Part shown: one piece after another, positions 1-8,261 of the stretch
Layout of the letters: each line of letters starts with the position of its first letter
Numbering within the stretch: position 1 is the first letter of the stretch
IMG/VR virus record: IMGVR_UViG_3300035169_000077
Location: 1 to 64,000 of that record
Length of the DNA: 64,000 nucleotides
Reading direction: 5' to 3' (one strand)
From: a virus
Notes under the pieces: generated by a model
The model's database searches: none
The model's input: the letters and a program-made list of their open reading frames with translations, nothing else
What the model was told of the DNA's origin: nothing
Made by a program: the position numbers and the translations under genes

Positions 1-98
1 GGACACGCCGGCGAGACGGGCGCCTGAGCATCACCGGAACTTACGTGTAAGCTCACTGCCAGCGGTACCACTGTCCCTCCGGCCGGACCTTCGCGGGG

Positions 99-431
99 GT
101 GGGCATGCTGGTCACCCGCGCGGACGGCCTCATCGACCGCGACCAGGCCGCCGAGCTCTGCGGGGTCTCCCCGGACGCGATCACCATCTGGGCAACCCGC
201 GGGTACGTCGTCACGCTCCCGGACGGCAAGAAGGAACGCCGCTTCCTGCCCGTCGCGCTGCGCGAGGGACGCTCCCCGTACTACGACCCGGTTGAGGTCG
301 CGAAGGCCGAGCGCGCCACCCGCAAGCGCGGAAGGCGCCCACCGCCGCGCCCTCTCCTGCGCAGCGCCAACACCGCCGGCATCGAGGCCAGCGGGATAGA
401 CCCCAGGCAACTCCGGGGGCGGGCGGCCTGA
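99..431 (+). CDS. small helix-turn-helix DNA-binding protein
   Basis: A 110-residue protein. Residues 17-35 (AAELCGVSPDAITIWATR) look like a MerR/excisionase-type helix-turn-helix, and a basic tail (RKRGRRPPPR) follows near residue 75. Start is GTG at 99 or ATG at 105, with no clear ribosome site for either. It lies just left of the terminase genes, so a role in packaging or regulation is possible, but the sequence does not settle this. The family is not firmly identified. Confidence 0.6.
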   Translation: MGMLVTRADGLIDRDQAAELCGVSPDAITIWATRGYVVTLPDGKKERRFLPVALREGRSPYYDPVEVAKAERATRKRGRRPPPRPLLRSANTAGIEASGIDPRQLRGRAA

Positions 432-449
432 GCCGCTAGCCTCTGCCAC

Positions 450-638
450 ATGACCACCCCGGCCGACCCGCCGCCCGGCAAGTCAATCGTGTCGTCCTGC
501 GCGGCCTGCGGGCGTCCCAAGGTCAGCGTCCACTGCATGGCGCTCGCCTGCACCTGGGCACGCTGCGACACCTGCCACGCCATCACCGGCACCGTGCGAG
601 GCCAGCCCCACGCGATGGGGACGCCGTTCCCCGCGTGA
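450..638 (+). CDS. small zinc-ribbon-like protein
   Basis: A 62-residue protein with two cysteine pairs, CAAC near residue 17 and CDTC near residue 39, spaced as in a small zinc ribbon. There is no Shine-Dalgarno sequence. Instead a -10-like hexamer TAGCCT (437-442) ends 7 nt before the ATG, the layout of a leaderless transcript. Function is unknown. Confidence 0.6.
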   Translation: MTTPADPPPGKSIVSSCAACGRPKVSVHCMALACTWARCDTCHAITGTVRGQPHAMGTPFPA

Positions 639-671
639 CCCTCATGGAAACGGCGGCGGGAGGCGACCCTC

Positions 672-1274
672 ATGGATGAGGACAAGCCGAAGTGCGCCGG
701 GATGTCCAAGCAGACCGGCAAGCGCTGCAAGCGAGACCCGGCGATCGGCCTGGACAAGTGCGCCATCCACTGCGGGCTGTCGAAGGCCGAGCGCGACCGG
801 ATCGCCGCCGAGTACCTCGCCATGCAAGAGGCCCGCAGGGCCGTCATCACGTACGGGCTACCCCGGGACATCTCGCCCGGCGACGCCCTGCTTGAGGAAG
901 TGCGCTACACGGCCGGCCACGTCGCGTGGCTGCGCGAGCGGATCCGGGAGCTTGAGGACCGCGACCTAATCTGGGGCGTGACGGAGCAGGTTGAGAAGAA
1001 CGCCACCGAGTTCGAGGGCACCGACACGACCGAGGCCGCCAAGCCGAACGTGTGGCTTGACCTGTACTACCGGGAGCGCAAGCACCTAGTCGACGTCGCC
1101 AAGGCTGCCATCGCCGCCGGGATCGAGGAGCGCAAGGTTCGGCTCGCCGAGCAGCAGGGCGCGCTCGTCGCCATGGTGATCCGCGGAATCCTCGCTGACC
1201 TGAAGCTGACCCCGGACCAGCGGGAACTCGTCGCCGAGGTGGTGCCGCGCCGCCTCCGGGCGCTCGCGGGCTAG
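672..1274 (+). CDS. terminase small subunit (probable)
   Basis: A 200-residue protein directly upstream of the large terminase and only 15 bp from it. A cysteine/histidine cluster at the N terminus (KCAGMSKQTGKRCKRD, then CAIHCG) is followed by helical, charged sequence (residues 70-200), as in many actinophage small terminase subunits. Such proteins bind the packaging site and load the large subunit. The assignment rests on position and layout more than on a diagnostic motif. Confidence 0.65.
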   Translation: MDEDKPKCAGMSKQTGKRCKRDPAIGLDKCAIHCGLSKAERDRIAAEYLAMQEARRAVITYGLPRDISPGDALLEEVRYTAGHVAWLRERIRELEDRDLIWGVTEQVEKNATEFEGTDTTEAAKPNVWLDLYYRERKHLVDVAKAAIAAGIEERKVRLAEQQGALVAMVIRGILADLKLTPDQRELVAEVVPRRLRALAG

Positions 1275-1289
1275 CAGGGGAGGGCGGCT

Positions 1290-3677
1290 GTGGCCGCCGA
1301 CACGGAGTGGGTTGAGTACGCGGCCCGCGAGTTCGAGGTTGTGCAGCCGCCGGAGTGGCGCGAGATCGCCCGGCCGGAGCAGCTGCCCCCGGATGGCAAG
1401 TGGCTGACGTGGGCGTTCATCGCCGGGCGCGGCGCGGGCAAGACGCGCTCCGCGGCCGAGTGGGCGCATGCACGGGCGATGGAAAACCCTGGCTGCCGGA
1501 TCGCCCTCGTTGGCCGTACCCCGGCCGACGTGCGCGATGTCATGATCGAGGGCGAGTCGGGGATCCTCGCGATCGCGGGCGGCGACAAGCCCGTCTACCA
1601 GTCGACCAAGCGGCGGCTGACGTGGCCGAACGGGTCGATGGCTTATGCCTATTCTGCCGAGGTCCCCCCGCAGCTGCGAGGCCCCCAGCACCACTACGCC
1701 TGGGCTGACGAGGCCGCCAGCTGGACGGACGCCCGCAAGGGCGACGTGCTGGACACGGCGTGGAACAACCTCATGCTCGGCCTGCGGCTCGGCGCTGACC
1801 CGCGGTGCGTGGTCACGACGACGCCGAAGCCGAACGCGCTCACCAAGACGATCCTCGGCCGGAAGTCGACCGTCGTCACCAAGGGCACGACGTACGACAA
1901 CCTGGCGAACCTGGCCCCGTCGTTCCGCGAGGAAGTCCTCGCCGCCTACGAGGGCACCCGCATCGGCCGGCAGGAACTGCTCGGCGAGATGCTCGAAGAC
2001 GTCGAGGGCGCGCTGTGGACGCTCGCGCTGATCGACCAGGCCAGGGTCAAGGGCCACCCGGACCTGGCCCGCGTCGTCGTCGCGGTCGACCCCTCCGGCG
2101 GCGAAGGCCCGGACTCTGACGAGCAGGGCATCATCGTGGCAGGCCTCGGGGTCGACGCCGAGGTGTACATCCTGGCGGACAGGTCATGCAAGCTGTCCCC
2201 GCACGGCTGGGCGTCGCGGGCCGTGGCCGCTTACCGGGAGTTCGCCGCTGACCGGATCGTCGCCGAGGTGAACTACGGCGGCGCGATGGTGGCGTCAACG
2301 ATCGGGATGGCCGACTCCGCAGTTCCGGTGAAGGTGATCACCGCCTCGCGGGGAAAGGTGCAGCGGGCCGAGCCGGTCTCCCTGGCATACGAGCAGGGCC
2401 GCGTGCACCATGTCGGGCCGCTGGCCAAGCTCGAAGACCAGATGACCACCTGGACCCCGCTGGACGGGACGAGTCCAGACCGGCTGGACGCCTGCATCGC
2501 AGCCGGGACGCCAGTGCTCACGGCGCGCGGCGAGGTGCCGATTGAGGATGTCGTAACCGGAGACCTGGCGTGGACGCGCCAGGGCTGGAAGCCGGTCACG
2601 GCGGCTAGGCGCACCCGCAGGGACGCTGAGGTACTGACGGCCGTGCTGTCGTCCGGCAGGACACTGACGGCCACCCCGGACCACCGGGTATGGGTTGAGG
2701 GCATCGGCTGGACCCGGATGGATGCCCTCGTGTGGGCTGATAGACTTTCAGGGTGGAAGAATCCCCGGTCGCAGTCACCTACAGAGGCGTCACGTACAAG
2801 CGCAACCCCAGCGCTAAGCAGCGTGCCCACCGGGTCTACTACAACGCACCGAGAGGCAGCGGGCGCAGTTCGCTGCACCGTGACACCTGGCGCGACAACC
2901 ACCCCGGCGAGGACATCCCCGCAGGCTGGCACGTCCACCACAAGGACCACGACCCGTTCAACAACGACCCCGGCAACCTCGTCCTCCGGTCACCCAAGGG
3001 CCATGCCGCCGAGCACCCCGAAGTCGCCGGGATGCCAGCCGATCACCTCGCCGCCATACGCCCCCTCGCCGCCGACTGGCACGCAAGCGCCGAGGGCCGC
3101 GAGTGGCACGCCGAGCACGGCAAGCGCACCTGGGAAGACCGCGAGCCCGTGGCCCGCAAGGCATGCGGCCAGTGCGGCGAGCAGTTCGACGCGTGGTTCG
3201 ACCGGGCCGAGTACTGCTCTCGCACCTGCATCAACCGCGCCACTGAGCACAGGCTCCGCCGCAGTGCCGTCTGCGTCATCTGCGGATCGGAGTACGAGCA
3301 GGACCGCAAGGCCCGAGGTCAGACCTGCTCCCGCAAGTGTGGCGCGGCTCTGCGCAAGCAGCGAGCGGCGTGACGTCTACGACCTGACGGTGGCCGATGC
3401 CCATGAGTTCGTCGCGGCCGGGGTCATCGTCCACAACTGCGTCTGGGCGATCACCGAATTGACCGGGAACTTCGGAGCGGACGCCTGGCTGGCATGGGGG
3501 CGACGCAAGGCGCAGGAAGCCGCTGCGGCGCGAGGTGAAGCCCCCGCCCCCGCTCCTCGCCCGCCAGTGGCCCAGCCCGAGGCACCCCCCGAGCCGGAGC
3601 ATGTCCCGTTGGACCCGGTGACGGCACGGAAGCTGGCAAGGGACGCGGCGTTCAGGTCATCAGGTAACGGACGGTAG
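1290..3677 (+). CDS. terL: terminase large subunit containing an intein
   Basis: DNA-packaging motor of 795 codons, about 480 residues after protein splicing. The ATPase Walker A motif is GRGAGKTR (residues 46-53) and Walker B is HYAWADEA (D140-E141). The RNase H-like nuclease shows VVVAVDPSGG (D267), a VAEVN segment (E326) and the SPDRLDA segment (D397/D400). An intein starts at C402 and ends H715-N716, with C717 as the +1 residue, so splicing restores RLDA-CVWAITEL, the conserved nuclease motif. The tail is Pro/Ala/Glu-rich. Start is GTG. Intein insertion at the catalytic nuclease motif is typical, because that DNA is highly conserved. Confidence 0.93.
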   Translation: MAADTEWVEYAAREFEVVQPPEWREIARPEQLPPDGKWLTWAFIAGRGAGKTRSAAEWAHARAMENPGCRIALVGRTPADVRDVMIEGESGILAIAGGDKPVYQSTKRRLTWPNGSMAYAYSAEVPPQLRGPQHHYAWADEAASWTDARKGDVLDTAWNNLMLGLRLGADPRCVVTTTPKPNALTKTILGRKSTVVTKGTTYDNLANLAPSFREEVLAAYEGTRIGRQELLGEMLEDVEGALWTLALIDQARVKGHPDLARVVVAVDPSGGEGPDSDEQGIIVAGLGVDAEVYILADRSCKLSPHGWASRAVAAYREFAADRIVAEVNYGGAMVASTIGMADSAVPVKVITASRGKVQRAEPVSLAYEQGRVHHVGPLAKLEDQMTTWTPLDGTSPDRLDACIAAGTPVLTARGEVPIEDVVTGDLAWTRQGWKPVTAARRTRRDAEVLTAVLSSGRTLTATPDHRVWVEGIGWTRMDALVWADRLSGWKNPRSQSPTEASRTSATPALSSVPTGSTTTHREAAGAVRCTVTPGATTTPARTSPQAGTSTTRTTTRSTTTPATSSSGHPRAMPPSTPKSPGCQPITSPPYAPSPPTGTQAPRAASGTPSTASAPGKTASPWPARHAASAASSSTRGSTGPSTALAPASTAPLSTGSAAVPSASSADRSTSRTARPEVRPAPASVARLCASSERRDVYDLTVADAHEFVAAGVIVHNCVWAITELTGNFGADAWLAWGRRKAQEAAAARGEAPAPAPRPPVAQPEAPPEPEHVPLDPVTARKLARDAAFRSSGNGR
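2493..3437 (+). other. intein in the large terminase, with an interrupted linker
   Basis: The element is 315 codons long. The N-terminal splicing block begins C402 (CIAAGTPVLTARGEV) and contains block B with T462-P-D-H465. The C-terminal block is DVYDLTVADAHEFVAAGV followed by IVHN, and then Cys+1. Only about 115 residues resemble splicing domain. The roughly 205 codons between them give a Ser/Thr/Ala/Pro-rich sequence without hydrophobic core, because this DNA codes for an HNH endonuclease in another frame. The intein frame has no stop codon across that stretch, so a full precursor can be made. Confidence 0.9.
2753..3373 (+). CDS. HNH homing endonuclease nested out of frame in the intein
   Basis: A 206-residue protein read in a different frame from the terminase. 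The HNH core is HVHHKDHDPFNNDPGNL (residues 60-76), followed by two zinc-binding CxxC pairs (C138/C141 with C155/C159, and C174/C177 with C192/C196). It fills exactly the gap between intein blocks B and F, where in-frame homing endonucleases normally sit. It has its own GTG start and TGA stop. A TAGACT hexamer (2741-2746) lies 6 nt before the GTG, so it may be made from its own leaderless message. The protein should cut intein-free terminase genes and drive homing. Confidence 0.85.
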   Translation: MEESPVAVTYRGVTYKRNPSAKQRAHRVYYNAPRGSGRSSLHRDTWRDNHPGEDIPAGWHVHHKDHDPFNNDPGNLVLRSPKGHAAEHPEVAGMPADHLAAIRPLAADWHASAEGREWHAEHGKRTWEDREPVARKACGQCGEQFDAWFDRAEYCSRTCINRATEHRLRRSAVCVICGSEYEQDRKARGQTCSRKCGAALRKQRAA

Positions 3678-3750
3678 CCGGAGACCGGCGCTGGTGCCAG
3701 GATTCGCGGGCTGAGACCCCAACACTGGCCGGTAACTTCACTGAGCGTGC

Positions 3751-3954
3751 TCACCGCCTGATCCTCCGGTCCCGCTCCCGCTCCGTCACGAGCTCCACCT
3801 GAGCGACCGGCTCCCCGTCGCCGAGCCACCACGTGACGCCCCAGGCGATCATCGGCTCCGCGCGGGGGAAGACAACCGCGTCGCCCGCTCGCGGCACCGC
3901 GTCAAGGTCGAACCCCCCGAGGCTGGCCACGCCGCGCCTGAACTCGACTCTCAC
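3751..3954 (-). CDS. small conserved phage protein, unknown function
   Basis: A 67-residue protein starting at GTG 3954. It has alternating hydrophobic and charged stretches (GDAVVFPRAEP, WGVTWWLGDGEP) that suggest a small beta-rich fold, and a basic C terminus. It runs against the late genes. GATCAT (3961-3966, minus strand) precedes the GTG by 6 nt and there is no ribosome site, as in other isolated genes here. A longer reading to 4092 is possible but would overlap the + strand gene. No family name can be given. Confidence 0.6.
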   Translation of the reverse strand: MRVEFRRGVASLGGFDLDAVPRAGDAVVFPRAEPMIAWGVTWWLGDGEPVAQVELVTERERDRRIRR

Positions 3955-3984
3955 CCGCCCATGATCCCATCCGAGAGGGGAGCC

Positions 3985-4254
3985 GTGGCAGACGCCGAGG
4001 CGACGCCGGTCTTCGAGTTCAGCGGCACCTGGCCCTTCAACGGCCAGGTGAAGATCGGCGGGCACCCCGTCTCCTCCGTCACCTCGTTTCACGTCGATGC
4101 GCTCGCTGACGGCATCCCGGTAGTCACCCTGACCCTCGTCGGCCCCGGCGCCCTCCGCCTCCTCCTCGCGGCGGGGGCGGCTGACGTGCGGATCCCGGAC
4201 GAGACCCGCCAGGCGCTGACGGCCCTCGGCTGGACGCCGCCGTCAGGTCCGTAA
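3985..4254 (+). CDS. small conserved phage protein, unknown function
   Basis: An 89-residue protein from GTG 3985, which has a strong ribosome site (GAGAGGGGAG) just upstream. An in-frame ATG at 3961 is less well placed. The middle (GQVKIGGHPVSSVTSFHV) is beta-strand-like and the C terminus (TRQALTALGWTPP) resembles short proteins common in actinophages next to portal genes. Function is unknown. Confidence 0.6.
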   Translation: MADAEATPVFEFSGTWPFNGQVKIGGHPVSSVTSFHVDALADGIPVVTLTLVGPGALRLLLAAGAADVRIPDETRQALTALGWTPPSGP

Positions 4255-4274
4255 CCGAGGAGGGCGACTGTTAG

Positions 4275-7200
4275 ATGAGCGTCGCCTCCCGCATCGCCGC
4301 CCCGGACGTGACGGTGGCGAAGACCTACGGGACCTCCGTCCCCCCGCAGATCACGGCGGCCGAGGAACGGTCCCAGATGACCCCGGCATCGCCGTTCAGC
4401 CCCGGCGAGCCGATCGGGCCGTACGACGGGTTTAGCCGCACGCCGCGCTCCCATGAGTTCGTCACCAGCGTCAACACCTCATCGCGGCCGAGGTCCCATG
4501 AGCGCGTCTCCTTCGAGACCCTCAAGGGCCTGATCCGCTCCTACGACGTGGCTCAGTTGTGCATCCGCCACCGCATCGCGTCCCTGCGGTCCCTGGACTG
4601 GAAGCTGATCGCCGCCGACGCGCACGATGGCGATGTCGCCAGCGCGATCGAAACGGGCATGGCCGCGCTGAAGCGCCCCGACCGCAAGACCCTGTTCAAG
4701 CCGTGGCTGGCCAAGTATTTGAGGGGCATCCTGTCCTTCGACGCCGGCACCCTGTACCGGATGCGGAACCGCGGCGGCCGGGTCGTCGGCCTCAAGGTCA
4801 TCGACGGCACCACCATCGCCCCGCTCATCGACTACTGGGGCGACTCCCCGGAGGCGGAAGCCCCCGCCTACGTCCAATACGTGAATGGATTGCCGTGGAA
4901 CTGGCTTACCCGCGATGACCTGATCTACGAGCCGTACGACCCGCAGGACGACTCAATCTACGGGCGGGCGCCGCTTGAGGACATCCTCCTCAACGCCAAT
5001 ACGGATATCCGATTTCAGCTGTACTTTTTGCAGCGCTTTACCGAGGGAAACCTCCCGCACGCTTTCGCGTCTGCCCCGGAAACCTGGACTCCCGATCAGA
5101 TCGAGCAATTCCAGGAGTACTGGGATGGCTTCATGCTGGGCGACCAGAGCCGGAAGCACCAGATTAGGTGGGTGCCCGGGGGCAGTTCCTTTGCATGGTC
5201 GGATGAGAAGGAATTCACCGACAATTTCTCGCTATTCTTGATGCGAAAGACCTGCGCAGCCTATAGCGTAGTCCCTTCGGACCTGGGCTTTACGGAGTCG
5301 GTCAACCGCTCCTCGGGCGAATCACAGGCTGACGTTCAGCACCGCGTAGGGGACCTCCCGCTCGCCCATCACGTAATGGACATCCTGTCGGCATTCCTCC
5401 AGGATGACCTCGGGCTGCCGCTGAAGTTCATCTTCGACCTCGGCGAGGAGCAGGACGACCGCGTCGACCAGGCGCAGGCAGACGACATCTACATGAAGAT
5501 GGGCGTCATCGGCCCCAGCGACATCCGGGAGATGCGCTACGGCCTGGCCGAGCCGGAGGGCAAGCCGGTACCGCGGTTCATCTACACGGAGCGCTCCGGC
5601 CCGATCCCGCTGTCGTCGCTGTTCGCGGTGGCCGGGGAGATCGACCCCGCGACCGCCGCCCCGCTCCCGGATGCCCCGCTGTCACGCGAGGTGTTCGGCG
5701 GCACAGAGGGCGTCCTGCCGAACCCGCCGATCCACGTGATGTCCCTGGCCGAGCAGATGTACGGCGAGTCCGCGATGCCCCCCGCGCCGCCGCCGCAGCC
5801 GGTCATGCAGCCGTCCGACGCGACAGGCGCCCCCGTGGCCAAGGAAGGCGAAGCCGCCGCCGCTGCGGGGATCACGGCCGAGACCGGGCTGTACAGTTAC
5901 GACCTCGTCCGCGCCCTTGACGATGACGAGGACTCCGACGCCGCATCGGTGGCCAAGGAGATGCGGGCGTTCCGCAACTTCGAGAAGGCACGGCGCAAGG
6001 CCGGCGAGTGGCGCGACTTTGAGTTCCGGGCCATCGGCCGGACGCGCGGCCACAACCTAAACGACTCCGGTCGGCTGGCCGTCCGCAAGGAAGCCGGGCA
6101 AGTCGCGGTCGCGGGCCTCGCAGTCCTCGCCGCGGACACGGGCCGGGTGCTGATGCTCCAGCGCGCCCTCGTTGACGACGACCCCGCGGCGGGCACCTGG
6201 GAATTCCCGGGAGGCCACCTTGAGGGCGACGAGTCGCCTCTCGCCGCAGCCTGGCGCGAATGGCAGGAGGAAACAGGCTCCGCCTGCGCCCCCGGCGTGC
6301 AGACCGGTTCGTGGACGTCCGGGATCTACCAGGGCATCGTGTGGACGATCGAGCGCGAGGCTATGGTCCCCGTGCGCTCGGACAGCGTGATCACGAACCC
6401 GGACGACCCAGACTCTGACCAGGTCGAGGCAATCGCATGGTGGGACCCGGAGACGCTGCCCGGCAACCCGGTAGTGCGCCCCGAGCTGCTCGCCGCGATC
6501 GACGACGTGATGACCGCGCTCGGCTGCACCGACGCTGAGCCGACGCAAGGCGATGAGTCAACCTGCCCGTGCGGGACGCCTGTCGTGTACGACGAGATGA
6601 ACGGCTGGCAGCACGCTGACGGGTCCGTCTCGCACGACAACGGCGAGTCGGTAAGCGACAAGATGGCGGGCATAGCCAAGGCGGCTGATGCTCGCCCAAA
6701 AGGCTGGCCCGGCTGGAAGCTTGACCTCCGGGCCGCTAGCTACTGGCAGCCGTTCGTCACCGCCTCGGCGCAGCAGTCGCTGACCCGGGACAAGCTGAAC
6801 GAGATCGGGACCGCGTACATCGCGGCCAATCCTGGCCAGGACGGCACTGCACCCGGGAAGCGGGACCGGAACGCCGCCGCCCTGGCCTGGCTGACAGCCC
6901 GGGGCGTCACCGTCCCGATGGGCGAGGTTGCTGAGGGGATCGCCACTGACGCGGCGATGATCGGCGGGGCCTCCGCGCAGGCCGCGGTGAACGGTGACGA
7001 CACGGCGGACACCGGGGACTGGGAGCCGGGCGACCCCGTCACGGCGCGGCAGGTCGCCGAGGGCCTGGGCGTCGCTGCGGTGCTGGCACTGATGCCCGGC
7101 GGTGACGGCTCAGGCTCCGGCGGCGGGGCTGCGGGCACTGTCGCCGGGGACATGGAAGACGGGTACCTGAACGTCGTCGCCCGGGTCCTCGCCGGGTGGG

Positions 7201-7520
7201 ACCCGGACGTGGCGGCCGAAGAGCTGACAGGCATGCTCTCGGACGCGGTCGCGGACGGGGCCTATGCCGAGGGCCTGACCGTCACGCAGATCACGACGGT
7301 CTCCGGCGATGCCGCCATGGACTACTACCTGGCCAACTCGCTGTCGGAGCTTCAGTGGCTGGTGGATGACTCGCCGAATGTGTGCCCGGTTTGCCTGGCG
7401 AACGAGCGGGCCGGGCCTATCCCGGCCCGGACGGCATGGCCCTCAGGTGCGCAGAACGTGCCGCAGCATCCAAGGTGCCGGTGCTCGATCGTGCCGGCCT
7501 GGTTCCTTACTGGCGGCTAG
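4275..7520 (+). CDS. portal protein fused to a NUDIX hydrolase and a MuF-like domain
   Basis: A single 1081-residue frame. Residues about 60-460 are a phage portal (dodecameric DNA channel of the head; YDVAQLCIRHRIASLRSLDWK and the later YGRAPLEDILL segment). A linker rich in Pro and acidic residues follows. Residues 610-745 are a NUDIX hydrolase with a complete box: G647, E653, R661-E662, E665-E666, G668. A short CPC-containing segment comes next. Residues about 815-1081 end in a MuF-like cysteine pattern (CPVCLANERAGP, then PQHPRCRCSIVP). Start ATG has GAGGAGGG upstream. Portal-MuF fusions are known; the NUDIX domain between them is the odd part. Confidence 0.88.
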   Translation: MSVASRIAAPDVTVAKTYGTSVPPQITAAEERSQMTPASPFSPGEPIGPYDGFSRTPRSHEFVTSVNTSSRPRSHERVSFETLKGLIRSYDVAQLCIRHRIASLRSLDWKLIAADAHDGDVASAIETGMAALKRPDRKTLFKPWLAKYLRGILSFDAGTLYRMRNRGGRVVGLKVIDGTTIAPLIDYWGDSPEAEAPAYVQYVNGLPWNWLTRDDLIYEPYDPQDDSIYGRAPLEDILLNANTDIRFQLYFLQRFTEGNLPHAFASAPETWTPDQIEQFQEYWDGFMLGDQSRKHQIRWVPGGSSFAWSDEKEFTDNFSLFLMRKTCAAYSVVPSDLGFTESVNRSSGESQADVQHRVGDLPLAHHVMDILSAFLQDDLGLPLKFIFDLGEEQDDRVDQAQADDIYMKMGVIGPSDIREMRYGLAEPEGKPVPRFIYTERSGPIPLSSLFAVAGEIDPATAAPLPDAPLSREVFGGTEGVLPNPPIHVMSLAEQMYGESAMPPAPPPQPVMQPSDATGAPVAKEGEAAAAAGITAETGLYSYDLVRALDDDEDSDAASVAKEMRAFRNFEKARRKAGEWRDFEFRAIGRTRGHNLNDSGRLAVRKEAGQVAVAGLAVLAADTGRVLMLQRALVDDDPAAGTWEFPGGHLEGDESPLAAAWREWQEETGSACAPGVQTGSWTSGIYQGIVWTIEREAMVPVRSDSVITNPDDPDSDQVEAIAWWDPETLPGNPVVRPELLAAIDDVMTALGCTDAEPTQGDESTCPCGTPVVYDEMNGWQHADGSVSHDNGESVSDKMAGIAKAADARPKGWPGWKLDLRAASYWQPFVTASAQQSLTRDKLNEIGTAYIAANPGQDGTAPGKRDRNAAALAWLTARGVTVPMGEVAEGIATDAAMIGGASAQAAVNGDDTADTGDWEPGDPVTARQVAEGLGVAAVLALMPGGDGSGSGGGAAGTVAGDMEDGYLNVVARVLAGWDPDVAAEELTGMLSDAVADGAYAEGLTVTQITTVSGDAAMDYYLANSLSELQWLVDDSPNVCPVCLANERAGPIPARTAWPSGAQNVPQHPRCRCSIVPAWFLTGG

Positions 7521-8038
7521 CCGCCGAGCCCGGCGAGCATCCCGGTTGACAGCGCGCCGTGAACGACCAGCAGCTTCTTCGCCCCGGGCTTGCCTGGTGC
7601 CCCCGGCACGTGCTCGGCGCAGACCAGCGTCCCGCCGACCATCGTGATACCGGGCTGCGGCTGCGGCATCCCATCGGGCTGGCCCGGGCGCAGCGGCTCG
7701 GGCAGGAACGCCTCGGGTGCCTGCTGCATCGGGACGCCAAGCCTGGTGGCCTCCTCGGCGGCCTGCTGGTACCCCTCGGATGCGGCGGCCATCTCCGCCT
7801 CGTGCTTGTGCTCCCAGCCGAGCCGGGCGAGGACGCACGGGGCGCAAAGCTGGCGCGGGACCCGGACGGCCTGCCCGATCGCCATGGGGAGCTGGCCGAG
7901 CAGGGTTCCGAACGCCTGCGCCATCTGGGGCAGCATCCCGGCGATAGCGGAGACGCCGTCCGCAGTCTGCCGGGCGGGCGATGTGGGGCTGTTGCCGTTG
8001 AGCCCTGCCGGGGCCTGCGGTGAGGGTTCCTGGGTCAT
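7517..8038 (-). CDS. conserved hypothetical phage protein, Pro/Ala-rich with a cysteine pair
   Basis: A 173-residue protein read against the late operon. It has an N-terminal Pro/Ser/Ala-rich part, a central segment (RQLCAPCVLARLGWEHKHE) with a CxxC pair, and a C-terminal part (GTLVCAEHVPG) with one more cysteine. ATG 8038 has no ribosome site but is preceded at 7 nt by GATAAT (8046-8051, minus strand), a good -10 element for a leaderless message. It overlaps the portal stop by 4 nt tail-to-tail. Function is unknown. Confidence 0.6.
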   Translation of the reverse strand: MTQEPSPQAPAGLNGNSPTSPARQTADGVSAIAGMLPQMAQAFGTLLGQLPMAIGQAVRVPRQLCAPCVLARLGWEHKHEAEMAAASEGYQQAAEEATRLGVPMQQAPEAFLPEPLRPGQPDGMPQPQPGITMVGGTLVCAEHVPGAPGKPGAKKLLVVHGALSTGMLAGLGG

Positions 8039-8072
8039 GCGGACGATTATCGCGGAAAGGGGAGCGTGAGCG

Positions 8073-8261
8073 GTGAGCGCGCCGAAGTCCACCTGCCCCG
8101 ACTGCCGCCAGCTGAAATCCGAGTGCCCCTGCCTTGACGACGATGACCTGTACCAGGTCGGCGACGGCGACGACTACCACGGGGCCGAGGGCCTTGAGAT
8201 CCTGCGCGTCCCCGCCGAGGGCGCACCCGTCAACGACCAGCAAGGAGAGTCAGCCGGATGA
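8073..8261 (+). CDS. small acidic zinc-finger-like protein
   Basis: A 62-residue protein from GTG 8073, behind GGAAAGGGGAG. The N terminus holds CPDCRQLKSECPC, a possible zinc site, followed by an Asp-rich stretch (LDDDDLYQVGDGDDY). It is divergent from the 7517-8038 gene and overlaps the next gene by ATGA. Function is unknown. Confidence 0.6.
   Translation: MSAPKSTCPDCRQLKSECPCLDDDDLYQVGDGDDYHGAEGLEILRVPAEGAPVNDQQGESAG

Noticed and set aside
40-51. Small palindrome CTTAC-GT-GTAAG near the left edge as an operator
   Set aside because: Only 5-bp arms, a single copy and no clear promoter beside it.
2753-3373. Ser/Thr/Pro-rich 205-codon stretch in the intein frame as a functional domain
   Set aside because: The protein sequence is best explained as the out-of-frame reading of the HNH gene; only openness of the frame seems to matter.
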